NCBI RefSeq assembly: GCF_949987535.1
Contig: NC_080074.1
Coordinates: forward strand, 28,293,268 to 28,357,267
Source: Balaenoptera acutorostrata
Lineage: Eukaryota; Chordata; Mammalia; Artiodactyla; Balaenopteridae
Direction: 5' to 3'
DNA: 64,000 bases
Made by a program: the position numbers and the translations under genes. Under the pieces are notes generated by a model. The model worked only from the letters and a program-made list of their open reading frames with translations, did not search any database and had not been told where the DNA came from. Below, piece by piece: positions 55,901 through 57,927 of the stretch. Position 1 is the first letter of the stretch; each line of letters begins with the position of its first letter.

Positions 55901-57927
55901 GGCACCATAAAGAAGGAGTGGCAGTCCAGTCAACGGAGAGTCAGTGAGCTTGAGAAACAGACGGACGACTTACGGGGTGAAATTGCAGTATTGGAAGCAA
56001 CGGTTCAGAATAATCAAGATGAAAGGAGGGCACTACTAGAAAGGTGGTTGATGTCTAGTAAAATTAGTTTATTTCCATGCTAAGTGATAAAAAGGTTGTT
56101 GTAGTCCACATTTAAAAAAATAGAAGTCTTGAGAAAAGTGCTCCAGCAGGTATTTAAGTAGTCATTGAAAAATTAACCCTTACAACAGAGTTGAAATTAA
56201 TGTATTATGCTTAAAGTTACTAAAGTAGTTCATTATCTGTGTTCAGAGAGGGTCTTTAATGATTTTTTAAAAATGAATTGTTTTTGCAATCTATTCCAGG
56301 TGTCTTAAAGGAGAAGGTGAAATAGAAAAGCTTCAAACCAAAGTACTAGAATTGCAAAGAAAGCTGGATAATACAACTGCAGCAGTGCAGGAACTGGGCA
56401 GAGAGAATCAGTCCCTTCAAGTAAGTCACCTGGTGTATGAGGCAGTTTTTTAGTCTAGAATTTACCTCTTAGTGAAAAGCATATTTTCAACATTTAAAAA
56501 AAATCTCGTATTTAATAATACTTTTGAATGGCTACTGCCCGTGTAGCAGTATTGCAGGTGTTACGGGTAATTAAATATAAGATTTAAAGAACTTATCTGA
56601 GACCCCAATGATTAGAGAGCCACGTCACTCATGAATTGTCATTATTGGGAAAAGTCAAGAACACAAAGGAATGAATGAGTTGCTATGTGATAAAGAAGTG
56701 ATCTGATTATATGCTCAGAGTTCCAAGGAAGGATTGATCCTTAGGGTTAGAATGAATGGGAAATCACCAAAGGTTAGAAATTACCAATGCCTTTGAGGAA
56801 TAAAACTTGCTTTGCTTTATTTATTTATTTATTGTCATTCAGACTTAATTATGTAACAACTTTTGATAATGGAAGTTGACCAAAGTATTTCTGATTTTTA
56901 AAATTTTATCCATTTTAAAACTTGGCCACCAAATTAGAAATTATCAATCATTCTTTACAGCATTGAATATTATAATGTGTTTTTTTTAAAATAGATCAAA
57001 CATACACAAGCGTTGAATAGAAAGTGGGCTGAAGACAATGAAGTACAAAACTGTATGGCCTGTGGGAAAGGCTTTTCAGTAACAGTGAGACGGGTAAATG
57101 GTTTTGTTATATTGCTATAGTTCTTGATTTTATTCCTCAGTGACAGTGTTTTAACCATCGAAATTGTCCTGCATTTGACAGATTTTAAAAGTTTTGCCAT
57201 TTATTAACTTTAATTTACAACTACATAGAATAATTAAGTTTCATGAAATCTTGTTCCTGGTTAGTGTGTTTCAATTTTAGTTTTGAATTCAGTTATTACC
57301 TTCCTACTGAGTTACTCTCTTGGATAATCATTTTCTGAACCAGTGCATCAGTATTAAACTCATACGTTTTAGTCATCATTAGGTTCTCTTAAAGGAAGAA
57401 AAAGCAGAGATAAAAAAATCATTTAAAATAATGCCATTATGTGATGTTTCAAGTTTATATTCCTATTGAAGGAATTATGCCTGAAACATTTTGCAAACAG
57501 GAATAGTTTTTCACCTGATAGAAGTGCTTTATTAAGCACTTTATTAAGGCATTAAAATGCCTCCTAAGGTTCTTCTGAGAATTCCAAGATAAATTCCATA
57601 TTGTTTAGTACAGTATCTGATTAAATAGGAAGCATTCAAATTAACTAAGGGATTAAATCGACATACTGAGATTTTATATTATTAAATGCTTATCACTTGA
57701 AAGTTAGTATACCTTCACAGTGAAGTTTGCTGTATTCTTGTAGTCTCATAATACTTTTGGTATAGTTTTTATGCTTAAAAATGTTTAATTTTTGTCATTT
57801 ACAGCATCACTGCAGACAATGTGGAAATATCTTCTGTGCTGAGTGTTCAGCCAAAAATGCCTTAACTCCTTCTTCCAAGAAGCCTGTTCGTGTCTGTGAT
57901 GCATGTTTCAATGACTTGCAAGGATAA
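8101..57927 (+). CDS. EEA1: EEA1, early endosome antigen 1: 19 exons covering the C-terminal three quarters of the protein
   Basis: EEA1 is a cytosolic Rab5 effector that tethers early endosomes. Its long coiled coil spans the gap between membranes, and its C-terminal FYVE finger binds phosphatidylinositol 3-phosphate. Nineteen segments bounded by AG acceptors and GT donors join in one open frame of 1106 codons plus TAA. The translation follows human EEA1 as I remember it, from about residue 305 to the C-terminal DLQG. It is almost wholly Glu/Lys/Gln/Leu-rich heptad coiled coil up to fragment residue about 1035. A FYVE domain follows with the WxxD, RRHHCR and RVC motifs and four CxxC pairs. 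Exons A-G, J-O and R are symmetrical phase 0-0; H/I and P/Q are joined in phase 2. No stop or frameshift interrupts the joined frame. The 5' third, with the C2H2 finger and N-terminal Rab5 site, lies upstream of the window. Identity is secure; exact boundaries are read by eye. Confidence 0.97.
8625..8750 (+). mobile_element. MIR SINE 3' fragment
   Basis: ATGATACCTGGTACATGGTA followed by GGTACTCAGCAGGTATTAGC matches the MIR end. Confidence 0.65.
9120..9460 (+). mobile_element. L2 LINE 3' end, sense
   Basis: The L2 3' end is recognisable as CTAGACTCTGAACTCTTCAG, GTGCAGGGACCATGTCTTAT, CCTGGCATTTTGCTTATTAA and GTAAGTGAATGAAC. Confidence 0.7.
10210..10965 (+). mobile_element. L2 LINE, 3' part, sense
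   Basis: The block follows the L2 ORF2 end and 3' UTR in order: CCACTCTGTC-like start, CATACTAATCTCCTTTCAG, TCCTCAAACACTCCAACACTT, GCCTTAGGTCCTTTGCCCATG, and the end near CTTTCAGTAAGTATTTATTG. The frame is decayed. Confidence 0.75.
11222..11395 (-). mobile_element. L1 3' UTR fragment, antisense (cetartiodactyl type)
   Basis: TTATGAAATATTGGCTGTAT, CCCCATGTTGTACAGTATG and TAGTTTGTATCTCCCACTCC match the recurring antisense L1 tail found several times in this window. Confidence 0.7.
11405..11660 (+). mobile_element. MIR SINE, nearly full length, sense
   Basis: AGCATAGTGGTTTATGAGTG, CTATGTGAGCTTGGACGAGT, CTCAGTTTGCTCATCTGTC and GGGCCTGGCACTTAGCAAAC follow the MIR consensus from end to end. Confidence 0.85.
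11836..11963 (+). mobile_element. Very short 5'-truncated L1, sense, with A tail
   Basis: The sequence is the last ~100 bp of the cetartiodactyl L1 3' UTR (ACTGATTCACTTTGTTATAA, ACACACCATTGTAAAGCAAT, ACTCCAATAAAGATGTT) plus an A-rich tail. The target duplication TAAAATGGTATAGG is perfect at 11822-11835 and 11964-11977. Confidence 0.9.
12165..12462 (-). mobile_element. 5'-truncated L1, antisense
   Basis: TTTTTACTGGAGTATAGTCG starts the antisense L1 tail, followed by CACAGTAGGTCCTCACTAGC and ATATAGTAGTGTGTACATG. A 20-bp target duplication with one mismatch lies at 12145-12164 and 12463-12482 (CAGAGCAACAGTTATCTTTA). Confidence 0.88.
12486..12670 (+). mobile_element. MER5-type hAT DNA transposon remnant
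   Basis: GGTGGTTCTTCACTCTGTC, ACCAGAATCACCTGGGG and GGCCTGGGCATTGGTGTATT match the MER5A/B consensus as I remember it, including the inverted ends (GATTGAAAACTGCTGC at the right). Confidence 0.75.
12671..14289. other. Intron A/B, distal part, nothing recognised
   Basis: No supported exon or repeat apart from homopolymer runs, for example T runs at 13580-13593 and 14036-14055. Confidence 0.5.
14290..14439 (+). CDS. EEA1: EEA1 exon B, fragment residues 114-163
   Basis: The acceptor is TTTCTAAAG ending at 14289 and the donor is GTAAGC at 14440. The exon is 150 nt, phase 0 to 0. It begins [17 protein letters not shown] and ends [11 protein letters not shown], continuing the coiled-coil rod. The Gly-Glu-Ala-His-Gly stretch is one of the few short glycine-containing breaks in the rod. 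The flanking exon translations join without a gap against the remembered human protein. Confidence 0.95.
14440..15466. other. Intron B/C, 1.03 kb, no recognised feature
   Basis: AT-rich. A TA-rich palindromic patch (repeated ATAATTAATT) lies at about 15129-15178. Confidence 0.6.
15467..15586 (+). CDS. EEA1: EEA1 exon C, fragment residues 164-203
   Basis: The acceptor is a long T tract and TTTAAG ending at 15466; the donor is GTAAAT at 15587. The exon is 120 nt, phase 0 to 0. It starts [12 protein letters not shown] and ends TTAKLREAQ. The middle is very glutamine-rich ([12 protein letters not shown]), a known low-complexity stretch of the EEA1 rod. Confidence 0.95.
15587..16228. other. Start of intron C/D, AT-rich, no recognised feature
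   Basis: Between 15760 and 15960 the sequence is almost pure A/T with repeated TTATTTA words. No repeat family is recognised. Confidence 0.5.
16229..16390 (-). mobile_element. L2 LINE 3' end, antisense
   Basis: ATTCATTTATTCC, GAATATTATTGAGCACTGTG, GTCAGGCCCAGTGGTAAGCA and CACAGTGCCTGCCTTCTAGG are the complement of the L2 3' end. Confidence 0.8.
16497..18298 (-). mobile_element. L2 LINE, long antisense copy or copies
   Basis: A second L2 3' end begins at CAGTCAGTCAACAAATATAT and runs on into the complement of the L2 ORF. Recognisable points are GATGTCTGCTCTCATGGAGC, GGTTGCCAGGGAAGGCATC, AGAGATCACAGAGGATCAGA, GGATTACTCTGGCTACTGTA and GTCAAGGATGATTCCAAGG. The part from about 17350 to 18298 is more diverged and may be a separate copy. 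Confidence 0.75.
18314..18668 (-). mobile_element. CHR-type SINE (long form), antisense
   Basis: Antisense tail, then TTTTTGGCTGTGTTGGGTCT, and the tRNA-like end GCGCCACCAGGGAAGCC. The perfect 15-bp target duplication AATAATGATGGTCTT lies at 18299-18313 and 18669-18683. It is inserted into the antisense L2 region. Confidence 0.95.
18684..19660 (-). mobile_element. L2 LINE, antisense, continuation after the CHR SINE
   Basis: GTGAGTTCAGTTTTGGACAA, CAACCAGGGAGAGAGTGTAA and GACTTCTGGGAAACACTAAC match the complement of the L2 ORF. A small tandem repeat sits inside at 18722-18808. Confidence 0.65.
18722..18808 (+). repeat. Imperfect tandem repeat, four copies of a TACTACTTTGGAGGTAAA unit
   Basis: The unit ATACTACTTTGGAGGTAAA occurs at about 18726, 18748, 18768 (truncated) and 18789, with variable spacers of AATAA or GAAATATGA. 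Confidence 0.9.
19705..19751 (+). repeat. (TG)n microsatellite, about 23 units
   Basis: A pure TG run ending in TATTTAAATA. Confidence 0.98.
19755..20045 (-). mobile_element. L1 3' end, antisense, containing a (TG)n(TA)n tract
   Basis: TTTTTATTGAAGTATAGTTG, TTTCAGGTATACAGCAAAAT, then the (TG)10(TA)15 tract at 19879-19928, then TTCCCTGTGCTATATAGTAG and TAGTAGTGTGTAAATATT. The compound microsatellite sits where this L1 family has a TATA-rich stretch, so it probably grew from it. Confidence 0.85.
20046..21639 (-). mobile_element. Purine-rich region, probably decayed antisense L2
   Basis: The strand bias and wording (GGACAGAGATTAAGAATTTGG, GGGAATATTTGAGGATGAGA, AATGAGGTCATGAAATTGGA) resemble the neighbouring antisense L2, but the match is too weak to be sure. 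No exon-like frame is seen. Confidence 0.4.
21640..22060 (-). mobile_element. L2 LINE 3' end, antisense
   Basis: TCATTCAGTAAATATCTTAG, CACCTTCTTGGAGCCTACAT, TAAGTGCTATGGAAAGAAAA, GATCAGGGTAGGCATGATTG and CATGTGCCTGGTGTG follow the complement of the L2 3' end in order. Confidence 0.85.
22336..22539 (+). CDS. EEA1: EEA1 exon D, fragment residues 204-271
   Basis: The acceptor is TTCTTTACAG ending at 22335 and the donor is GTAAGC at 22540. The exon is 204 nt, phase 0 to 0. It starts [15 protein letters not shown] and ends EKNHTLQEH. The last codon is CAC (His), where human EEA1 has Gln as I remember it. The donor therefore has C instead of the usual G at exon position -1. The intronic part of the donor (GTAAGC) is strong. 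Confidence 0.94.
22540..23429. other. Intron D/E, first part, mostly unassigned
   Basis: AT-rich. 22730-22830 resembles a decayed MIR (ACTCTCAGTTCATGTCCCAG, GACCATGAGCAAATCG). No exon is supported. Confidence 0.45.
23430..24310 (+). mobile_element. Old L1 (L1M type), sense, 5' portion
   Basis: The end of the block (GCAGAAAACATGTGAGCTGT, AACCTGAAATGAGAGAGGAT, AGTCATCAGACAAGTACTTT, AACACAGCT) follows the L1M 5' region just before ORF1. The L1 continues at about 26080, so the DNA between is an insertion or several insertions. Confidence 0.65.
24412..24717 (-). mobile_element. CHR-type SINE (long form), antisense
   Basis: A TTAATTAA-rich head, TTTTTGGCTGTGTTGGGTCT, and the end GCGCCACCAGGGAAGCC. 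The perfect 13-bp target duplication CAGTATGAGTTTT lies at 24399-24411 and 24718-24730. Confidence 0.95.
24970..25281 (+). mobile_element. CHR-type SINE (long form), sense
   Basis: GGGCTTCCCTGGTGGCGCAG with A-box-like TGGCGCAGTGG and B-box-like GGTTCGAGCCC, then the ACAACTACTGAGCC modules and an AAATAAAT tail. A 16-bp target duplication with one mismatch (TTAAAAAGGTGTTGGC) lies at 24954-24969 and 25282-25297. It is the opposite orientation to the SINE 250 bp upstream. Confidence 0.95.
25352..25638 (+). pseudogene. Unidentified 90-odd codon open frame, candidate retrocopy fragment
   Basis: One frame is open from about 25379 ([17 protein letters not shown]) to the TGA at 25636. It contains [30 protein letters not shown] and a C-terminus of [18 protein letters not shown]. 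The composition (Trp, Asp, Glu, Phe in plausible spacing) looks coding rather than random, and it is not L1 or SINE sequence. It lies between two halves of an old L1, so it was probably inserted with its flanks at 24311-24411, 24718-24953 and 25298-25674. I do not recognise the parent gene. It lies in an EEA1 intron with no evidence of splicing into EEA1. Confidence 0.4.
25675..26030 (+). mobile_element. CHR-type SINE (long form), full length, sense
   Basis: AGGACTTCCCTGGTGGCACA, GGTTCGAGCCCCGGTCCGG, the ACAACTACTGA modules, GCAACGAAGACCCAACGCAG and an (AAATAAAT) tail. The target duplication AAATAATTTTGCC is perfect at 25662-25674 and 26031-26043. Confidence 0.96.
26080..26880 (+). mobile_element. 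Old L1 (L1M type), sense, ORF1 region and 3' parts
   Basis: AGAACTTCTAGAGATTAAAA, GAAAATTTCACTGGATGAAT, CAATGAAGCACAGAGAGAAA and GACCTGTGGGATAGTATCAT match L1M ORF1. From about 26500 the sequence jumps to the ORF2 end (AAGCCAAGACAGACTGGGAG, ATCCAGGATATATAAGGAAC) and the 3' UTR (GATTGTGGTGATGGTTAAAT), so the copy is internally deleted. Confidence 0.75.
27083..27283 (+). CDS. EEA1: EEA1 exon E, fragment residues 272-338
   Basis: The acceptor is TTATATGGTAG ending at 27082, with a poor pyrimidine tract. The donor is GTAATA at 27284. The exon is 201 nt, phase 0 to 0. It starts [16 protein letters not shown] and ends [10 protein letters not shown], all coiled coil. Confidence 0.94.
27284..27690. 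other. Intron E/F, first part
   Basis: Includes a pyrimidine-rich tract (CCCTCCGTCTCTCTCTCTCT) at 27484-27510. No other feature is seen. Confidence 0.5.
27691..27813 (+). mobile_element. CHR-type SINE (short form), sense
   Basis: GGGAATTCCCTGGTGGTCCA, GGACTTGGTGCTTTCACTGC, GGTTCAGCCCCTGGCTGGGG, ending in a poly(A) tail. No clear target duplication was found. Confidence 0.92.
27814..28417. other. Intron E/F, last part, nothing recognised
   Basis: AT-rich. No supported exon or repeat. Confidence 0.5.
28418..28531 (+). CDS. EEA1: EEA1 exon F, fragment residues 339-376
   Basis: The acceptor is TTTTGTTACAG ending at 28417 and the donor is GTAGGA at 28532. The exon is 114 nt, phase 0 to 0. It encodes [18 protein letters not shown] through ALQDKQQ, an alanine-rich coiled-coil stretch. 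A short CHR SINE begins 200 bp downstream. Confidence 0.94.
28731..28852 (+). mobile_element. CHR-type SINE (short form), sense
   Basis: GGAATTCCCTGGCAGTCCAG, GGACTTGGTGCTTTTACCA and a poly(A) tail. The perfect 10-bp target duplication ATCATCTTTG lies at 28721-28730 and 28853-28862. It lies 200 bp after exon F. Confidence 0.95.
29670..30560 (+). mobile_element. Diverged L1 3' half, sense
   Basis: AGTTCATTAAGAACCAATTG, CACTTCCATACATTGCTTGC, GTAGGGGAAGCTGGTTGGCA and TTTAGTCCTTTACCCTAAGG follow the order of the L1M ORF2 end. The 3' end resembles GAAACTAACATACAGAAAAG. Confidence 0.55.
30894..31049 (+). CDS. EEA1: EEA1 exon G, fragment residues 377-428
   Basis: The acceptor is TTTTTATAG ending at 30893. 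The donor is GTTTGT at 31050, which departs from consensus at +3 and +4. The exon is 156 nt, phase 0 to 0. It starts [17 protein letters not shown] and ends TEELEGQIK. The frame stays open for 59 further codons into the intron, to 31226. The coding sequence resumes with KLEAD at exon H, as in the known protein, so the read-through is not part of the main product. Confidence 0.94.
31051..31974. other. Intron G/H, first part, unassigned
   Basis: The exon G frame reads on to a stop at 31226. The rest is AT-rich intron with no recognised repeat. Confidence 0.5.
31975..32108 (+). mobile_element. CHR-type SINE (short form), sense
   Basis: GACTTCTCTGGTGGTCCAGT, GTTTGATCCCTGGTCAAGG and a C-rich run at 32083-32100 before AAAGAAAAG. 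The C run replaces the usual A tail and probably reflects slippage. Possible short target duplication around ATTTAG. Confidence 0.88.
32641..32976 (-). mobile_element. CHR-type SINE (long form), antisense
   Basis: TTTTTGGCTGCATTGGGTCT, GTTGTGGCGAGCGGGGGCTA and the end CTACCAGGGAAGTCCC. The perfect 16-bp target duplication AGGATTATATATTTTA lies at 32625-32640 and 32977-32992. Confidence 0.95.
33347..33486 (+). CDS. EEA1: EEA1 exon H, fragment residues 429-474 plus two bases of codon 475
   Basis: The acceptor is TTTCTGCCATAG ending at 33346 and the donor is GTAAGC at 33487. The exon is 140 nt, phase 0 to 2. It encodes [18 protein letters not shown] through QLEKEKE. The last two bases AC join A from exon I to make Thr (human has Ile there as I remember). 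Confidence 0.93.
33487..34384. other. Intron H/I, first part, no recognised feature
   Basis: Less AT-rich than neighbours, no clear repeat and no exon-like frame with splice sites. Confidence 0.5.
34385..34840 (-). mobile_element. L1 ORF2 fragment, antisense
   Basis: TCTAATTTAATTCCATTTTG, GTCAGAGAACATACTCAGTA, TCCATGTGCACATATATG and TTCTATATCCTTGCC are the complement of L1 ORF2. Confidence 0.8.
35472..35530 (-). mobile_element. 59-bp L1 3' end micro-insertion, antisense
   Basis: AATTGAAGTATAGTTGATTT and GTGCTAGTTTCAGG are the extreme L1 3' end. A 15-bp target duplication with one mismatch (TTCTTATAACTTTTT) lies at 35457-35471 and 35531-35545. Confidence 0.85.
35546..36151. other. Intron H/I, last part, no recognised feature
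   Basis: No supported exon or repeat before exon I. Confidence 0.5.
36152..36482 (+). CDS. EEA1: EEA1 exon I, fragment residues 475 (third base) to 585
   Basis: The acceptor is AAATATTTAG ending at 36151. The donor is GTTAGT at 36483, weak at +3. The exon is 331 nt, phase 2 to 0. After the split Thr codon it reads [19 protein letters not shown] and ends KGKAAVLDL. It is one of the longest rod exons. The segment around residues 500-520 ([19 protein letters not shown]) differs at several positions from the human protein as I remember it. Confidence 0.94.
36483..37598. other. Intron I/J, with an A-rich tract
   Basis: An A-rich run with GAAA interruptions lies at 36816-36859. The rest is AT-rich with no recognised repeat. 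Confidence 0.6.
37599..37700 (+). CDS. EEA1: EEA1 exon J, fragment residues 586-619
   Basis: The acceptor is CCATTTTTTTAG ending at 37598 and the donor is GTAAGA at 37701. The exon is 102 nt, phase 0 to 0. It encodes [18 protein letters not shown] through KKSLEKEKE. It carries one of the few cysteines in the rod. Confidence 0.94.
38320..38575 (+). mobile_element. MIR SINE, sense
   Basis: CTGTGCTCCAGTTTCCTCGG, GTAAGGTGGGGCTAATAGTA and AAATGGGTTAATATATTTC follow the MIR consensus. Confidence 0.8.
38576..39054. other. Intron J/K, central part, no recognised feature
   Basis: No supported exon or repeat. Confidence 0.5.
39055..39192 (-). mobile_element. CHR-type SINE (short form), antisense
   Basis: TTTTTGGCCCCACTGTGCTG, GTCGAACCCAGGCCTGGCAG, CCTAACCACTGGACCGTCAG. 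A 10-bp target duplication TTAGCATTTT lies at 39045-39054 and 39193-39202. Confidence 0.93.
39408..39545 (+). mobile_element. L2 LINE 3' end, sense
   Basis: AAGCTCCATGAGGGTAGGGA, GTAGTGCTTGGCATGAATAG and GTACTCAATAAATGTGTGTT match the L2 tail. Confidence 0.85.
39572..39766 (+). CDS. EEA1: EEA1 exon K, fragment residues 620-684
   Basis: The acceptor is TTTTCTTTTAG ending at 39571 and the donor is GTAGTG at 39767. The exon is 195 nt, phase 0 to 0. It starts [15 protein letters not shown] and ends EVKIAVSQK. The reading frame is open a further 21 codons past the donor, but the next coding block is exon L. Confidence 0.94.
39767..40961. other. Intron K/L, first part, no recognised feature
   Basis: Very AT-rich. 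No supported exon, RNA gene or repeat. Confidence 0.5.
40962..41310 (-). mobile_element. MST-type MaLR solo LTR, antisense
   Basis: AATACCATAGACTAGGTGGT, ATTTCTCACAGTTCTGCAGG, GTGTCTGGTGAGGGCCCAC, AAGGGCACTAATCCCATTCA, GGGCTCCACCCTCATGACCT and a G run before TGTCACAAACATTCATAGC follow the reverse complement of the MST LTR consensus as I remember it. This is an old non-autonomous LTR element. No internal sequence is present. Confidence 0.85.
41635..41678 (+). mobile_element. 44-bp L1 3' end micro-insertion, sense
   Basis: GAAGCAATTATACTTCAATT then an A tail is the L1 3' terminus. The flanks TTGAGATAAT (41625-41634) and TTGCGATAAT (41679-41688) look like a target duplication with one mismatch. 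Confidence 0.7.
41899..41956 (+). repeat. (CA)n and (ATCT)n compound microsatellite
   Basis: A CA run of about 12 units at 41899-41922 is followed by CCCCATATA and repeats of ATCT at 41932-41953. Confidence 0.9.
42060..42500 (-). mobile_element. Probable decayed L2, antisense
   Basis: GGCCCCTATTCTCAAGTAGC, TAATTTAATGAGCAATCAGG and TTTGAACTGTGTCTTTGAAG resemble the antisense L2 3' half. Weak match. Confidence 0.5.
43262..44204 (-). mobile_element. L2 LINE, antisense, 3' part
   Basis: CATTCATTCATTCAAGAAAT, CACCTATTCTGTGCCATGGG, AGTTCTAGGTGTTGGAGGTG, TATTGCAGTAGTCTAGAAAG and GAGGAGTCTAGAATAATTC follow the complement of L2. A 15-bp tandem duplication TGGATAGATGGCCAT lies at 44001-44015 and 44016-44030. 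The copy is interrupted near 44205 and resumes near 44880. Confidence 0.8.
44205..44880 (-). pseudogene. Probable processed retrocopy of an unidentified mRNA 3' UTR, antisense
   Basis: The L2 is interrupted by about 675 bp of unrelated DNA. Read on the minus strand this block ends with GTGAATAAATCCTTGTTAAG followed by an A-rich tail (AAAAAATACAT). That is the layout of a polyadenylation signal and poly(A) tail. It has no SINE or L1 landmarks. I do not recognise the parent gene and found no long open frame, so the 3' UTR is the best guess. Alternative: an unfamiliar repeat. A target duplication is not clear. Confidence 0.5.
44881..45140 (-). mobile_element. L2 LINE, antisense, continuation
   Basis: AGAGGGCTAGAGACTGAACC, CTGGGGTCATACAGTATTGA and CCAGTGAGGTAGGAGGAGAA continue the L2 complement where the upstream part stops. 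Confidence 0.75.
45801..45983 (+). CDS. EEA1: EEA1 exon L, fragment residues 685-745
   Basis: The acceptor is TATGTTTCAG ending at 45800 and the donor is GTATAG at 45984. The exon is 183 nt, phase 0 to 0. It encodes [18 protein letters not shown] through [16 protein letters not shown]. The Phe-Tyr-Gly pair is a conserved aromatic break within the coil. This exon follows a 6-kb intron. Confidence 0.94.
45984..46799. other. Intron L/M, first part, no recognised feature
   Basis: AT-rich, no supported exon or repeat. Confidence 0.5.
46800..47440 (-). mobile_element. Probable L2, antisense, diverged
   Basis: GACTTGACCAGGTCCTGAAG, AACTGTGAGGTATCTTAGAT and GACTGGACTTTATATTGGGT resemble the L2 complement. 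A G-rich run (GGCGGCGGGCGGGGGAGAGG) lies at 47096-47115. Confidence 0.5.
47600..47875 (-). mobile_element. L2 LINE fragment, antisense
   Basis: TTTGGACTTTATCCTAAAGG, GGAGGGAACCACTGAAAGG and GTGGTAGTCCAAGTGCGGAT match the L2 complement. Confidence 0.7.
48160..48665 (-). mobile_element. MIR SINE, antisense, split by a CHR SINE
   Basis: GCAGATGAAACTGAGGCCC and ATTGGATCTCAGCTCTTCTG match the MIR complement; the tail resumes after the SINE. The CHR element at 48283-48635 is inserted near its end. Confidence 0.6.
48283..48635 (-). mobile_element. CHR-type SINE (long form), antisense
   Basis: TTAATTAATTAATTTGGCTG, GCATTGGGTCTTCGTCGCTG and the end CCACTGGGGAAGACC. The perfect 17-bp target duplication TAGCCCTTTATTCTTTT lies at 48266-48282 and 48636-48652. 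Confidence 0.96.
48667..48788 (+). repeat. TTTATAAAATAGGATATTGA direct repeats ending in a perfect hairpin
   Basis: Four imperfect copies of a TTTTTATAAAATAGGATATT unit occur at about 48671, 48697, 48727 and 48767. The inverted arms AAATATCCTATTTTAT (48751-48766) and ATAAAATAGGATATTT (48773-48788) are perfect, with a six-T loop. Confidence 0.9.
48850..51163. other. Intron L/M, long part with few recognised repeats
   Basis: No exon-like frame with splice sites. A C/A run lies at 49361-49386. Segment 50030-50210 may be decayed L2. Otherwise unassigned. Confidence 0.45.
51164..51204. repeat. Perfect 19-bp inverted repeat with a 3-base loop
   Basis: The left arm CTTGCCTATGCAAAATACT (51164-51182) and right arm AGTATTTTGCATAGGCAAG (51186-51204) are exact reverse complements, separated by ACA. 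No SINE or L1 lies across it. Confidence 0.95.
51268..52236 (-). mobile_element. 5'-truncated L1, antisense, about 970 bp, with ORF2 C-terminal remnant
   Basis: The antisense 3' UTR starts after a T run (CTTTATTGGAGTATAATTGC) and runs back into ORF2. The minus-strand frame at 51758-52174 encodes 138 codons with the L1 ORF2 C-terminal signature [34 protein letters not shown] and [13 protein letters not shown], ending at a stop. The target duplication TACTATCTTTTT lies at 51256-51267 and 52237-52248. It is relatively young, with few mutations, and cannot move because it lacks the 5' end. Confidence 0.93.
52371..52556 (+). CDS. EEA1: EEA1 exon M, fragment residues 746-807
   Basis: The acceptor is TTGTTTTTATAAG ending at 52370 and the donor is GTATTT at 52557. 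The exon is 186 nt, phase 0 to 0. It starts [16 protein letters not shown] and ends LQDIQKEK. An antisense L1 insertion ends only 134 bp upstream of the acceptor. Confidence 0.94.
52862..52982 (-). mobile_element. CHR-type SINE (short form), antisense
   Basis: TTTGGCTGCACTGTGTGGCT, GATCAAACCCAGGCCCTCG and CCTAACCACTGGACCGCCAG. A 9-bp target duplication CTGAATTAT lies at 52853-52861 and 52983-52991. Confidence 0.93.
53090..53300 (+). mobile_element. MIR SINE, sense
   Basis: TTTAACTTCTCTAAGTCTTT, GTTCCTTTACCTATAAAATG and AGATTAAATTAGATAATGTA follow the MIR core and 3' part. Confidence 0.7.
53340..53500 (-). mobile_element. MIR SINE, antisense
   Basis: AATCCTTGTAACGATCTTAT, AAATAAGGACACAGAGGCAA and TTTGCTCAAGTTAACTAAGG match the complement of MIR. 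Confidence 0.75.
53579..53710 (+). CDS. EEA1: EEA1 exon N, fragment residues 808-851
   Basis: The acceptor is TTTTTTCTATAG ending at 53578 and the donor is GTATGT at 53711. The exon is 132 nt, phase 0 to 0. It encodes [18 protein letters not shown] through SHKQESIK. A cysteine in NEKCK replaces the serine I recall in human. Confidence 0.94.
54130..54465 (+). mobile_element. L2 LINE 3' end, sense
   Basis: CATGCCACCTGAAAATATTA, TCCAGACTGACTTCCTTAAA, GCAGGGAATGTATATAATTC and CAATAAATGCTTCCTAAATG follow the L2 tail. Confidence 0.65.
54725..54910 (+). CDS. EEA1: EEA1 exon O, fragment residues 852-913
   Basis: The acceptor is TTCTCATAG ending at 54724, with a run of T at 54666-54684 upstream. The donor is GTAAGT at 54911, the consensus. 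The exon is 186 nt, phase 0 to 0. It starts [19 protein letters not shown] and ends FMEKEAKL. The EDELKKEF and EKEAKL heptads are continued directly by exon P. Confidence 0.95.
54911..55804. other. Intron O/P, 0.9 kb, no recognised repeat
   Basis: The block 55120-55650 has more balanced composition than most introns here and no repeat I recognise. A 117-codon minus-strand frame at 55110-55463 has no family resemblance. See findings. Confidence 0.5.
55805..56043 (+). CDS. EEA1: EEA1 exon P, fragment residues 914-992 plus two bases of codon 993
   Basis: The acceptor is CCTTTTCTCAG ending at 55804. The donor is GTGGTT at 56044, which is weak. The exon is 239 nt, phase 0 to 2. It starts [17 protein letters not shown] and ends [11 protein letters not shown] plus the first two bases of an Arg codon. 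It is one of the best conserved parts of the rod, just before the C-terminal Rab5-binding region. Confidence 0.95.
56300..56420 (+). CDS. EEA1: EEA1 exon Q, fragment residues 993 (third base) to 1033
   Basis: The acceptor is CTATTCCAG ending at 56299 and the donor is GTAAGT at 56421. The exon is 121 nt, phase 2 to 0. After completing Arg it reads [19 protein letters not shown] and ends GRENQSLQ. In the known protein this segment contributes to the C-terminal Rab5-GTP binding region and the dimeric coil that orients the FYVE pair. Confidence 0.95.
56421..56994. other. Intron Q/R, no recognised feature
   Basis: A short (TTTA)n patch lies at 56814-56833. Otherwise unassigned. Confidence 0.5.
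56995..57093 (+). CDS. EEA1: EEA1 exon R: start of the FYVE domain, fragment residues 1034-1066
   Basis: The acceptor is AAAATAG ending at 56994, after a T8 run. The donor is GTAAAT at 57094. The exon is 99 nt, phase 0 to 0. It encodes [17 protein letters not shown], then the first CxxC zinc pair (CMAC) and the membrane-inserting turret around FSVTV. It ends with the two Arg that open the RRHHCR PI(3)P-binding motif. WAED is the FYVE WxxD signature. The motif is completed by exon S. Confidence 0.97.
57094..57804. other. Intron R/S, separating the two halves of the FYVE domain
   Basis: 711 bp, AT-rich, no recognised repeat. A 14-bp local duplication GCACTTTATTAAG lies around 57525-57548. Confidence 0.6.
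57805..57927 (+). CDS. EEA1: EEA1 exon S: rest of the FYVE domain and stop codon, fragment residues 1067-1106
   Basis: The acceptor is TTTGTCATTTACAG ending at 57804. The 123-nt terminal exon ends in TAA at 57925-57927. It encodes [14 protein letters not shown], completing the basic PI(3)P-binding motif. A linker follows, then the RVC motif with the last CxxC pair (CDAC), and the protein ends FNDLQG. All eight zinc-ligand cysteines of a FYVE finger are present across exons R and S, so the domain looks functional. Confidence 0.98.
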   Translation, partial: HHCRQCGNIFCAECSAKNALTPSSKKPVRVCDACFNDLQG

